A stretch of DNA of 64,000 bases from Candidatus Obscuribacterium magneticum (lineage in GTDB: Bacteria > Elusimicrobiota > Elusimicrobia > F11): the NCBI GenBank assembly GCA_020523905.1, contig JAJAPZ010000006.1, forward strand, positions 1 through 64,000, read 5' to 3'. Below the pieces are notes generated by a model. It searched no databases. It saw only the letters and a list, made by a program, of their open reading frames with translations, and was not told the origin of the DNA. This document shows positions 17,752 through 27,200 of the stretch, in pieces. The translations under genes and the position numbers were made by a program. The stretch's first letter is position 1; each line of letters opens with the position of its first letter.

Positions 17752-18923
17752 AGAGGTTGGTCGTTTTCATTTTTTCTTTTTCTTTGGTTCTCGAGACCAT
17801 TGCCGGTTCCGGTAAAAGCGGCCTCGGGTTTCTCTCCTTGGGAAACGGCGCCCGCGCCACGGGAATGGGGGAGGCCCAGACGGCTTTGGCGGAGGGCGCC
17901 AACGCCATCTATTGGAACCCGGCGGGGTTGGGTCTCACCCCCCAACACGAAGTGTCGTTGACCCACCTCAAGCATTTTGAGGATTCTTCTCAACAGTATG
18001 CCGGCTTGGCGATTCCCATCAGGGAGGGACAATGGGGAGGACTGGGTTTGTCTGTCACGCGGTTTGCCATTGAAAATATTGAAGTCCGTGACGCCATGTC
18101 CACTCGCCAGGGCACCGTTGAACAGGAGGATTTAAATCTTCAACTGTCCTATGGCGTTCGCGTCGGAAGGGGGAGCAAGGATTTTGATCGGGAGGGTCTT
18201 TACATCGGCGGCGGCGTTAAACGGGTGTCGGAAGATTTGGGAGGCGTGTCCGCTTCGGCGGTCGCCTGTGATTTGGGGCTCCAATATCGGCCCGGTAGCT
18301 GGTGGGCCCGCTCCGTCGGCGAAGGAATGCGGCGGACTTCCTTTGGAGGAAGCCTCCTCCATATCGGAAAAGGTCCCAAATTTGATCAGGAAGAGACGCC
18401 CTTCCCCCAAGTTTCACGCGTGGGTTTGGGATACACCCACTTTTTATGGGGGGACGCGATCAACCTCGGTCTTGATTATGAGAAACCGAAGGACGATGAC
18501 GGACACCTGTTGAGCGGAGCGGAATTCTGGGTCAAAGACACGGTCGCTTTTCGAGTGGGCTATAAAGAAGGGCAGGACGTGGGGCAGGGCCTGCGCGCTG
18601 GGGCGGGCTTCAAGTTTCAATCGATTCAGTTGGATTACGCCTGGGCCGGGTTTGGCGAGACGTTTGGAGATACGCACCGCTTTACCTTGAATCTCCGGTT
18701 TGGAGGACGGGGGTCCGCCCCTTCGGGAGGACTCAAGTCCGATCTTGTCCGGTATCATCTTTCACGGTCGCAGGAAGCGCTCTCCCTTGGCCTCGCCCAC
18801 GAAGCCATTTTGGAAGCCAACCATGTTCTGGAGGTCGACCCCCGAAATCCAGCCGCCTTGCAGCTGTTGACGGAAGCGGGTGAAAAAATAAAGCCGGAAA
18901 AGTCTCTGCCCGAAGTGCCATGA
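17748..18923 (+). CDS. PorV/PorQ-family outer-membrane beta-barrel protein (second copy)
   Basis: 391 residues from GTG 17748, which overlaps the previous stop (GTGA). The longer frame from 17478 is only an open extension inside the upstream gene. Signal peptide RLVVFIFSFSLVLETIAG, then the family signature GFLSLGNGARATGMGEAQTALAEGANAIYWNPAGL and barrel strands to about residue 325. The extra C-terminal segment (SLGLAHEAILEANHVLEVDPRNPAAL) is TPR-like and absent from the first copy. It is placed exactly as the first PorV-like gene is, behind a protein with a type IX-like sorting domain. It overlaps the kinase gene as ATGA. Confidence 0.78.
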   Translation: MKRLVVFIFSFSLVLETIAGSGKSGLGFLSLGNGARATGMGEAQTALAEGANAIYWNPAGLGLTPQHEVSLTHLKHFEDSSQQYAGLAIPIREGQWGGLGLSVTRFAIENIEVRDAMSTRQGTVEQEDLNLQLSYGVRVGRGSKDFDREGLYIGGGVKRVSEDLGGVSASAVACDLGLQYRPGSWWARSVGEGMRRTSFGGSLLHIGKGPKFDQEETPFPQVSRVGLGYTHFLWGDAINLGLDYEKPKDDDGHLLSGAEFWVKDTVAFRVGYKEGQDVGQGLRAGAGFKFQSIQLDYAWAGFGETFGDTHRFTLNLRFGGRGSAPSGGLKSDLVRYHLSRSQEALSLGLAHEAILEANHVLEVDPRNPAALQLLTEAGEKIKPEKSLPEVP

Positions 18924-20491
18924 GGAAATTGCTGTCGGACTCCAAAAAATTGATGCGGATCTTCCTTTTGTTGACGCTCTCTCCCTTGATCCTGGTGGGG
19001 GCGGGGCTTGTCCTTTTTTCCTTTTATAGTGTGAGACAAGAATTCAGCCTCCGCCGCCAGATGGAAGCGGACCGGATTGAAGGCGACGTCCGAGATCACG
19101 TTCGGGCGTGGAAAGATGTCTTGCGGGTGGCCGGCACGGCGTTGGGTTTAGTCGCTGATGATACGGGAAAGCGACGGGCGTTTATGGCGCGGTTGCTTTA
19201 TCACTATCCGGACATTCAATCGGTTCGCCTTTTTTCCGATGCCGGATGGGAGACAGACGCCGTCTTTCGGCCCGGAACCATTCGCTCCCCTGAAGTCTCA
19301 ATTGAAAAAGCGTCCCTTCGCTCCTTGATTGACCAAAAGGAAATCTATCAGGGTCCCGTGCGTTTCCCGGAGGCGGGTTTTCCGTGCCTTCCCTTGGCGA
19401 CTTCGGTTTTATTGCCGACGGGCGAGCGGATGGGCATTCTTTTCATGACCTTCAGTTTGGAATCCTTGTCGGACCGCTTGCGGGCGGTTCAAAGGGGAAA
19501 CCGGCATGAAGACATCCAACTTCGCGAGGGTCACAACACTCTCGCCGCTTCAGAGCCCCTGCTTCTTTTTAAAGGCGCGCTCTCTTCTCGCCGTTTCTCC
19601 CCGCTTTATGAAAGGGGAATCCCCGAGCTGGGCTGGGTGTTGGAGATCCGGGAGTCGTGGTTTCAAACATACCGTGCGACCCTCCTATTATTAGGACAGA
19701 TCCTCTTAGCCCTCTTTCTCGTTGGATTATTAACGATGATCCTGGGACTCCTTTGGTCTCGCCGGGCGCATAGAAGAATTGCCCAGGAGGAGCGACTGGT
19801 GGCCATTGGGCAGATGATCAATGTCTTCGGGCACGAGATCCGGACCGCCCTGGCCGTGATCCGGAATTCCATGAGCTTTTTGAAGGAACATCTGGGATCT
19901 CTGGATGTCAAAACGCAGCGGCATATGGATATCATTGAAGATCAGGTGGTCGCCACCAATAAGATTTTTGCCGAACTCTCAGGATTTGCTCGATCTAAGA
20001 CCCTCTGCCGGAAGCCTTTGGCGGTCAGCGCTGTTCTCGACGATGTTCTGAAGACGTTGCCGATGCCGCACTCCATTCGGGTGGAACGGCGGTTTTTGGA
20101 CCGGGATGTGGTTGTTTCCTTGGATGAGGATGAATTTCGGAAAGCCATGACCAACGTGATTTTGAATTCGATTCAGGCTATGGAGAAGGGAGGAACCTTG
20201 ATCGTTGGGACGTTTCGCCGCGGGAGTCAGGTCATCATTTCCGTGACCGACACCGGTTCAGGAATCGCCCCTTTCATCCGGCCTAAGATTTTCGACCCGT
20301 TCGTCACGACGAAAAGCCAGGGGACCGGCTTGGGGTTGGCGATCGTGAAGAAGTTTGTCGATGAACACGGGGGGCAGATTCAGGTGGAGAGTCGTGTCGG
20401 TTATGGCACGACCGTGCAGATGTTTTTCCAGGCCGAAATACTCCCGTCGCAGGCGCCGGCGGTTTCAACAAAGAAGGCGGTCACCGCATGA
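18920..20491 (+). CDS. Membrane sensor histidine kinase
   Basis: 523 residues: TM1 at about 12-34, an extracytoplasmic sensor region (about 35-255), TM2 at about 256-280, then the kinase core. The H-box is FGHEIRTALAVI with phospho-acceptor H305. The ATP-binding domain has NVILNSIQAM (N box), DTGSGI (G1), DPFVTTK (F box) and GTGLGLAIVKKF (G2). It phosphorylates itself in response to an unknown envelope signal, with the NarL-type regulator encoded next (ATGA overlap) as the likely partner. The H-box is HisKA/NtrB-like rather than HisKA_3, the type usually paired with NarL regulators. Confidence 0.9.
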   Translation: MRKLLSDSKKLMRIFLLLTLSPLILVGAGLVLFSFYSVRQEFSLRRQMEADRIEGDVRDHVRAWKDVLRVAGTALGLVADDTGKRRAFMARLLYHYPDIQSVRLFSDAGWETDAVFRPGTIRSPEVSIEKASLRSLIDQKEIYQGPVRFPEAGFPCLPLATSVLLPTGERMGILFMTFSLESLSDRLRAVQRGNRHEDIQLREGHNTLAASEPLLLFKGALSSRRFSPLYERGIPELGWVLEIRESWFQTYRATLLLLGQILLALFLVGLLTMILGLLWSRRAHRRIAQEERLVAIGQMINVFGHEIRTALAVIRNSMSFLKEHLGSLDVKTQRHMDIIEDQVVATNKIFAELSGFARSKTLCRKPLAVSAVLDDVLKTLPMPHSIRVERRFLDRDVVVSLDEDEFRKAMTNVILNSIQAMEKGGTLIVGTFRRGSQVIISVTDTGSGIAPFIRPKIFDPFVTTKSQGTGLGLAIVKKFVDEHGGQIQVESRVGYGTTVQMFFQAEILPSQAPAVSTKKAVTA

Positions 20492-21141
20492 AGCGCACCC
20501 TTCGGCTGGCCATTGTGGACGATCACGCTCTTTTTCGGGAGGGCTTGAAGGATCTGCTTCTCCAGCAGCCCGATTTTTCGGTGGTGGCGGAAGGGGCGGA
20601 CGGGGCGGACGCGTTGCGGATTGTCGCCGATTATAAGCCGGATGTGCTGCTCCTTGATTTGCGCTTGCCGAAGCTGGGGGGAATCTCCGCCATCCGGCGC
20701 CTGCGGGAGTCGCACAAGGACGTGAAGATCGTCGTTATTTCCATGTATGAAGACGAGGACTTCAAGCGCGAAGCGGTCCTGGCCGGCGCCGACGCGTATC
20801 ATTCCAAGATGGATGAGGCGCCCGCCGTCATACAAACCATCCGCAAACTCATCCAAGGCAAAAGAGTGATCCCGGAGGACCAGTTGAGAATCTACCGGCA
20901 ATATCAGGAGAAACATGGGATCGAGGAGGAATCGGTCCCCCGCCTCACCGAAATGGAGTTCCGCATACTGGATCACTTAAGCCGTGGTTTCACCAACAGT
21001 GATCTGGCGCGCATCCATGGGACGAGCGAGCGAACGCTTAAGAACCACTTGAGTTCGATATTCAAAAAACTCGGCGTCAAAACCCGCCTCGAAGCGGTCC
21101 ATTACGGCTTTGAGAAGAAGTTGATTTCCCTCGTGCTATGA
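20488..21141 (+). CDS. NarL/LuxR-type response regulator
   Basis: 217 residues: receiver domain (about 5-125) with acidic residues VDDH, phospho-acceptor D57 in LLLDLRLPKLGG and the conserved lysine in AYHSKMDEA; then a LuxR-type helix-turn-helix (about 150-205) containing LTEMEFRILDHLSRGFTNSDLARIHGTSERTLKNHLSSIFKKLGV-like elements. Partner of the kinase upstream and probably the regulator of the surrounding export genes. A NarL-type domain would not be expected to bind the 11-bp TTAA arrays, which suit winged-helix PhoB/OmpR regulators better. Confidence 0.92.
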   Translation: MKRTLRLAIVDDHALFREGLKDLLLQQPDFSVVAEGADGADALRIVADYKPDVLLLDLRLPKLGGISAIRRLRESHKDVKIVVISMYEDEDFKREAVLAGADAYHSKMDEAPAVIQTIRKLIQGKRVIPEDQLRIYRQYQEKHGIEEESVPRLTEMEFRILDHLSRGFTNSDLARIHGTSERTLKNHLSSIFKKLGVKTRLEAVHYGFEKKLISLVL

Positions 21142-21458
21142 CCAAAAAGATTTATCGCCTTGTCGGAATTGTTTTGCTTGCCGCGGGGGTGGGAGGAGCC
21201 TTTATTATGGTGAAAGCCTTTTGGGGAGGGAAAAGTGCCGTCGGGAAACGGGATGTGTGGGCGATGGGTCTTCGGGGGACAGCCAAGGTGTCCCAGCGGC
21301 TCTCCGACCTGCAACGGGGTCGGCTTGAGCGACATTTTCTCCATACGCCGCCCCGTGCCCATTCCCTCGCGGGACATTCTGTCGACGCGACAGCCGGAGC
21401 CGTGGGTGAGGTGCAGCAGATCAACGAATTCAATCGAAGGCAAGGGGAACACAGATGA
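21138..21458 (+). CDS. Small membrane-anchored protein of unknown function
   Basis: 106 residues: one TM helix at about 8-27 (LVGIVLLAAGVGGAFIMVKAF), then a basic, probably soluble tail with no recognisable domain. It overlaps the regulator stop (ATGA), so it belongs to the same transcript, and precedes the TolC-type gene. It could be a small accessory subunit of the export system, but only position supports that. Confidence 0.55.
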   Translation: MTKKIYRLVGIVLLAAGVGGAFIMVKAFWGGKSAVGKRDVWAMGLRGTAKVSQRLSDLQRGRLERHFLHTPPRAHSLAGHSVDATAGAVGEVQQINEFNRRQGEHR

Positions 21459-21477
21459 AAGCAGCAACGGCCCATGC

Positions 21478-21615
21478 CGTCATTCCGGCGAAAGCCGTCA
21501 CCCCGGCCTTCGTCATTCCGGCGAAAGCCGGAATCCATCCCGATGTTCACGTCCTGGATTCCGGCTTTCGCCGGAATGACGGGTTCTGCCGGAATGACGA
21601 AGGTCGGGGTGACGG
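21478..21615. repeat. Cluster of dispersed palindromic repeats before the TolC-type gene
   Basis: Three or more full or partial copies of the GTCATTCCGGCGAAAGCC element in both orientations, ending with GACGGG, CGGAATGACG and GGTGACGG fragments. They keep the frame open from 21455, but the encoded text is repeat translation (IPAKAG, DSGFRRND), not part of the mature protein. Confidence 0.88.
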
Positions 21616-21619
21616 AATT

Positions 21620-23047
21620 ATGCGACGGTCCCTTTTTGCCGTGTTTCTTCTGGGTTCTCTATCTTGGGGGGCTGCTGAGGAATCTCCGGTTGCGGCGTCC
21701 TCCGCACCAGCCCCAAAAAGCTCCGTTATGGATTTAACGGGTTGTATGCGGATCGGCCTAGAGCACTATGAGCCCCTCAAGTTGGCTGATGAAGAAGTGG
21801 AGTTGGCGCGGTTAAAGCGCCAAGAAGCTTATCGGGCCTTTTATCCAGCGCTTTCCATGAAGGCCGAGCGGACGGAGGGGGAAACGGCCGATCCCACACG
21901 GGCGCCCAACTTCATAGAGAAGATGTATGGCGCTTCTCTCTCGCAGAGTCTGTTTGAGGGCGGGAAAATTGCCGGCACCTATCAGCAGTCTTTGGCTGCT
22001 CATGTGGCGGCGGAAAAGAACCGGGAAAAGGTCTATCACGATTTTGTCTATAACGTCGCCGAATCCTATTGGAAACTCGTTTCAACACAGAATAATTTGA
22101 ACGAAAGGGAATCGGTTAAAAGCACGATAAAAAACGATCTCAAGATCATGACGGAGCAGTATGTGTTGGATTTGGCGGTCAAGCAGCAGTTTTTGGCGGT
22201 CAAGGCCCAGTATTTAAACGCCAATAACCAGGCCAATGGGGCAAGGATCGCTTATTCCAAGGCGCGCTGGAATCTGGCCAAGGCGCTGGGGCTGCCTCGG
22301 CCGCCGGATTTCGACGTCGCGGCCCCCATTCCCTATAAAAAGATAGACGTGCAATTGGAGCCGTGTCTGCTCTTGGCGGCGGGACATCGGCCGGATCTCT
22401 CCATGCAAAAATATTTGATGGAGGTCGCCCGGCGGGGGCGGCAGGTCGCCTCCTCGGCCCGGTTCCCAAAATTTGTCGTGAGCGGTTTTTACGGCAAATC
22501 GGCGGCGGCGTATGAAACGGATCCTCTCGAATTCCGTGAGGATTGGCAGCTCAGCGCGCGCGTGTCTCAGGCCTTTCTGGGGAATTCGATCGGCTTGACA
22601 GGGTCGGATATCAAGACCAGTCCCAAAATCGGCCAATCCACGCGAACCCGGACCAAAACGGAAGGGGTCAGTCTCAACCTCCTGGATGGGCTAAAGGATC
22701 GAACGGAGATGAAGCAATCGGACCTGGCTTTTCGGCAGGCCGATTTGAAGCTGCGGGATTTGGAAAAAGAAGTGGCTATGGACGTCGAAGAGGCCTTTTA
22801 TGATTTGAACCAGGCGATCCTGCAGGTTGAATTTACGGATGAAGATTTAAAATTGGCGGAGGAAGAGCTTCACGTGGCGGAATCGAAGGGAAAATACGGT
22901 CTCTCCAGCCTCTTGGAGTTGGCTCAAGCCCGAAACCGCCTCGCGGGCAGCCGCGTGGCGCGCATGGACGCTCTGGCCGCTACCCAAATCGCCGTCGCCG
23001 CCCTCAACCGAGCCGTTGGTATTGTCGATCGGTTTAAAGTGGAATGA
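21620..23047 (+). CDS. TolC-family outer-membrane efflux protein
   Basis: 475 residues from ATG 21620, chosen because a clean signal peptide (RRSLFAVFLLGSLSWGAA) starts there; the longer frame is repeat sequence. The long helical segments (LKLADEEVELARLKRQEAYRAFYPAL, VYHDFVYNVAESYWKLVSTQNNL, DVEEAFYDLNQAILQVEFTDEDLKLAEEEL) match the two outer-membrane-efflux repeats that form the periplasmic coiled-coil tunnel. Family members are trimeric exit ducts for RND or ABC exporters. The adaptor and two RND permeases follow, so this is the outer-membrane part of one tripartite pump. Confidence 0.88.
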   Translation: MRRSLFAVFLLGSLSWGAAEESPVAASSAPAPKSSVMDLTGCMRIGLEHYEPLKLADEEVELARLKRQEAYRAFYPALSMKAERTEGETADPTRAPNFIEKMYGASLSQSLFEGGKIAGTYQQSLAAHVAAEKNREKVYHDFVYNVAESYWKLVSTQNNLNERESVKSTIKNDLKIMTEQYVLDLAVKQQFLAVKAQYLNANNQANGARIAYSKARWNLAKALGLPRPPDFDVAAPIPYKKIDVQLEPCLLLAAGHRPDLSMQKYLMEVARRGRQVASSARFPKFVVSGFYGKSAAAYETDPLEFREDWQLSARVSQAFLGNSIGLTGSDIKTSPKIGQSTRTRTKTEGVSLNLLDGLKDRTEMKQSDLAFRQADLKLRDLEKEVAMDVEEAFYDLNQAILQVEFTDEDLKLAEEELHVAESKGKYGLSSLLELAQARNRLAGSRVARMDALAATQIAVAALNRAVGIVDRFKVE

Positions 23048-23056
23048 CGTTATCGT

Positions 23057-23127
23057 CGTCATTCCGGCGGAAGCCGGAATCCAGGTCAGCGATAAAAGTC
23101 TGGATCCCGACTTCCGTCGGGATGACG
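23057..23127. repeat. Paired palindromic repeat between TolC-type and adaptor genes
   Basis: CGTCATTCCGGCGGAAGCC and a facing diverged copy (CCGACTTCCGTCGGGATGACG core) fill most of the 95-bp intergenic gap and leave only the adaptor ribosome site. Confidence 0.85.
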
Positions 23128-23142
23128 GTAAAAGGAACCTAA

Positions 23143-24222
23143 ATGCATCCCCTCATACTGAAACATAAAAAAGTTGTTGTCGTTGGCGGCATCGCGCTGG
23201 TGTGTCTTCTGTTGGGCGCGTTTCGTTTGGTGATGACGTATGGCCGCTCCGGCCGTTACGGAAGCCGGGGAGCCGTTGAAAAACCTTCCGGAGAAACTCT
23301 CAGCCGGCCCGCCGTGCAGGCCTTTGTCTGTAAAAAGACAACGTTCGTGGACAATTTGGTTCTGACCGGCACTCTTCAAGGCGGTGCCCGGGTTGAGTTG
23401 CGTTTTAATCGGGAGGGGCGGATCTCAAAAATAAATTACCGCATTGGGGGCAAAGTCCTCCGGGGAGCCGTCATCGCCGAGTTGGACACGGGAGAAGCCA
23501 ATATTCGGCTGCAGCAGGCGGAATCCGAACTGTCGCAGGCGGTCGAGCTCTATCGGGCCGGGGCGATCGCGAAGCCGCGCCTTACGCAGGCGCAGCTGGC
23601 CGCCAACTTGGCCCGAGAAGAGTTCGGCCGGTCCTTTATTAAAGCGCCGCGGGAAGGTTCGATCGGTGAGTTGAACGCGGAGGTGGGGGAGTATGTCAAC
23701 ACCCAGATGACGGTGGCCTCCCTCGTGTCCATTGGGACGGTTTTTGTGGAGGTCGGGGTGATTGAGAAGGATCTCGGAAAAATCCGCAACGGACAGGGCG
23801 TCGATGTGGAAGTCGAAACCTACCCCGGTGTGGTTTTTAAGGGGAAGGTCGCTCATATTGCGCCCTTGGTGGAGGGGACAAGCCGGACCCGCACCGTTCG
23901 CGCGGAGATCCCCAATGAAAAAGGAGTGCTTCTGCCGGGCATGTTTGCCCGCGTGAAGGTCTTTATCATGGAGAAACCGGATGTCCTTGTCGTTCCCTGG
24001 ACCGCCTTGCGGGAGGGGAAGGCGGGGAAGGAGGTCTTTCGCTTGGATGGTGACAATGTTCATGCTCAGTCCGTTCAAATCGGATACGAAAGTTCGGATT
24101 ATGTCGAAATCCTGTCTGGTTTGAAAGAAGGCGACAAAATCGTGGCCCAGGTCACCGACCGTCTTCAAGATGGGGGGCATGTCGAGGTCATCGAAGAAAC
24201 AGCCTATGGAGAGAAAAATTGA
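23143..24222 (+). CDS. RND periplasmic adaptor (membrane fusion protein)
   Basis: 359 residues with an AAGGAA site 7 bases upstream. An N-terminal TM anchor (about 11-30, VVVVGGIALVCLLLGAFRL) is followed by the lipoyl/barrel-sandwich half-motifs (LRFNREGRISKINYRIGGKVLRGAVIAELD and KAPREGSIGELNAEVGEYV), a short helical hairpin (AESELSQAVELY...) and the beta-barrel domain (VEVGVIEKDLGKIRNGQGVDVEV), as in HlyD/AcrA-type adaptors. It links the inner-membrane permease to TolC. The hairpin is short, as in metal or small-molecule RND systems. Its stop overlaps the TTG of the permease gene. Confidence 0.92.
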   Translation: MHPLILKHKKVVVVGGIALVCLLLGAFRLVMTYGRSGRYGSRGAVEKPSGETLSRPAVQAFVCKKTTFVDNLVLTGTLQGGARVELRFNREGRISKINYRIGGKVLRGAVIAELDTGEANIRLQQAESELSQAVELYRAGAIAKPRLTQAQLAANLAREEFGRSFIKAPREGSIGELNAEVGEYVNTQMTVASLVSIGTVFVEVGVIEKDLGKIRNGQGVDVEVETYPGVVFKGKVAHIAPLVEGTSRTRTVRAEIPNEKGVLLPGMFARVKVFIMEKPDVLVVPWTALREGKAGKEVFRLDGDNVHAQSVQIGYESSDYVEILSGLKEGDKIVAQVTDRLQDGGHVEVIEETAYGEKN

Positions 24223-27200
24223 GTTTGATTGAATTGGCGGTGAGACGGCCGGTGGCCACCGGCGTCATCTATGTTTTTCTGGGGGCGGCGGGTGTGTTGT
24301 CCTGGAGCCGGCTTCCCCAAGAAGTCATGCCCAACCTGAATTTCCCTCAGTTGACGATTGTCACTTCCTACGCGCAGGCGGCCCCGCAGGAAATCGAAAA
24401 TCTCGTGACCAAGCCCATCGAAGAGGCGGTCGGCACCGTAAAAAATGTCCGGCGTCTGCGGTCCCTTTCAAAGGAAGGGACGTCCCTGGTCACCGTGGAA
24501 TTTTTTTGGGGAACCAACATGGATTTTGCCTCCCTGAATGTCCGGGAGAAATTGGATCTGGTCAAAAGCCGCCTGCCGTCGGAGGTCCGCGAGCCGACCG
24601 TCATCAAATACAACCCGTTTGATGTGCCGGTCATCATCTTGTCATTAAGTTCGGAAGAGGCCGGCCAAGCCGAATTTTTATCCCATGTGGCGAAACAGAC
24701 GATCGCCAACCGATTGCAAAAAGTGGAGGGGGTGGCGGCGGTTTCCTCGTCCGGCCTCGCTGAGAAAGAGATTCATGTGGATTTGGATCAGAGCCGTCTG
24801 GCGGCTCATCGCGTGTCCCTCCTCCAATTCAATCAGGGCTTGGCGCAAGCCAATTACCGCGGGGCGGCGGGAACCGCGCGCGAAGGGAGTTACGACTATG
24901 CCGTCCGCGTCGTTTCGCCGTTTGATTCGGTGCCGGACATCGAGAAGGCGGTCATAGCCGTCGACAATCCCCTGGCGCGGACGGGAAGCGTTCCTTCAGA
25001 GCGGATCACCTCTCTCGATCGGCTCAAGCAGCGGGCTTTGCATGGAGATCAGCGGTTGATCGCGGTCTCTCAATTGGGATCGGTCAAAGAAGGATTGAAA
25101 GAAAGGGGAAGTGTTTCACGCTACGATGGGAAAGACACGATCACGATCACCCTCCAAAAACAGGCGGCCGCCTCGACCATCGGGACGGTCAGGCGAATCC
25201 AGGAGGCCGTGACCGAATTAAAGGCGCTCCTCCCGAAAGAGGTGTCTCTCGATGTCATATATGATCAGGCGGTCATCATCAAGAAAGGGATCGGGGATGT
25301 CCTTTCCGCCATTTTTGGCGGCGGCCTTTTGGCGTTTCTTGTTTTGTATCTCTTTTTGAAGAGTTGGCGGGACGCCCTGATCGTGAGCGTCGTGATTCCG
25401 GCCTCGGCGGCCATCACCGTTATTGTCATGGATATGATGGGACTTTCTCTCAACATCATCTCCATGGGCGGCTTGGCTCTCGGGTTGGGGATGCTGGTGG
25501 ACGCCTCCATCTGCGTGACGGAAAATGTCTACCGGCATCGGGACGAATTGGGAAAAAAACCGGTGGAAGCGGCCATTCAAGGGACGAAAGAGGTGGCGGG
25601 GGCGGTGACCTCCTCGAATTTAACCTCCATCGCGGTGTTCCTGCCGCTTCTTTTTGTGTTGGGCCTTTTGGGGCAGTTGTTCCGGGATTTGTCCATTACC
25701 GTCACGGTGTCTCAAGTGGTGTCGATCATCGTTTCTCTGACCCTGGTTCCCATGTTGGCCGTGGTCATGGGGCGAAGCCCCGGTCAGAGAAGCTCTCCGG
25801 AAAAGGAGCCGGCCGAATCGAAAGGGACTGTCTTTTTGAACCTGCGGAACTGGTACGTGCGTCAACTCAATTTTGCCTTTGACCGTCCCAAAAAAGTGTG
25901 GGGGGCGATCCTTGTCGCCTTTTTAATATCTCTCGTTGTTCTCGGCCTTCTGCCAACGGAATTCATGCCCCGCGTGGATGCGGCTCAGCTGGTGGGCCAG
26001 TTGGCGCTGCCAAACGGGACCCGGCTGGAGAGGACGGACGAGGTGGCCCGACGAATCGAGGGGGAAATCCGGTCCCTCCCCGAAATTCAGCATGTGGCCA
26101 CCACGGTGGGATCAAGCTCCGATTCGCCGCTCGTTCTTCTCGGGAAAAACGAGGCCCGGTTCTTGATCGACCTCAAGAAAAAAAGGCGGCGGTCCGCTGA
26201 TGCCATCATCGAGGATTTGCGGGAAAAGATGGCGAAATTCCCCCGGAGCGGGGGATCGGTCAAATTAACGATCGCCGGGGGCCCCATGTCTTTTGCGCAA
26301 GGGGCCAATTCCCTATTGATGGTTTATTTGAAGGGAACGGACATGGAGAAGCTGAAAAGGGCTTCCGAATCCCTGATGGAGGAGCTCAGCCGCGTGAAAG
26401 GATGGGTTCAGGTGAGGAGTTCGCTGGCCTTGCCGGCGCCGGAGGTGCGGTTGCAGGTCGACAAAGAGCGGGCGGCGCGCTCCAATTTGAACGTGTCGGA
26501 GATTGGGCAGACGGTCATGGCCGCTTATCATGGGAAAAATGTGACTCAAGTCTACCGCGAGGGCCAGGAGATTCCCGTTCGCGTCCGGCTTGAAGAGGGG
26601 GACCGGCAGAATATCCAACAGCTTCGAACCCTTCTGTTGCCGGCGGCTCAAGGGGGGACGATTCCCCTCCAAGATGTGGCGCGACTCGATATCGGCGAGG
26701 GGCCTTCCCAGATCGAGCGGTTGGATCAGGAACGATGCGTTCTTCTTCAGGCGGATCCCTCCGCGGATTATGGCCGCTTCTCGCGCCGGGCCGTGGAAAA
26801 GATCATCAAGGGATTTTCCCGTCCGGACGTTCGTCTCGAAGAGGCGGGAGAGAAGCAGGCTCAACGGGAGTCTTTTTTAAGTCTTTTTTTCACGATCCTG
26901 GTTTCGATCCTCCTCGTTTTTATGGTGATGGCCATTCAGTTTGAGTCGCTGAAGCAGCCGTTTCTCATCTTGTTCACCATTCCCTTGTCGGTGATCGGGA
27001 TGGCGGCGGGGCTCTTTATTACGGGGAAAACATTGAATGCCGTCGCGGGGATGGGGCTTCTCCTTCTGGCGGGCATTGTGGTGAATAACGGCATCGTCCT
27101 GATTGATTTCGTGAACACGGAACGAGGCCCGACAGCCTCGTCGATGCGGGAGGTCTTAAAACGGGCGTGTCAGACGCGGCTTCGGCCGATAATGCTCACC

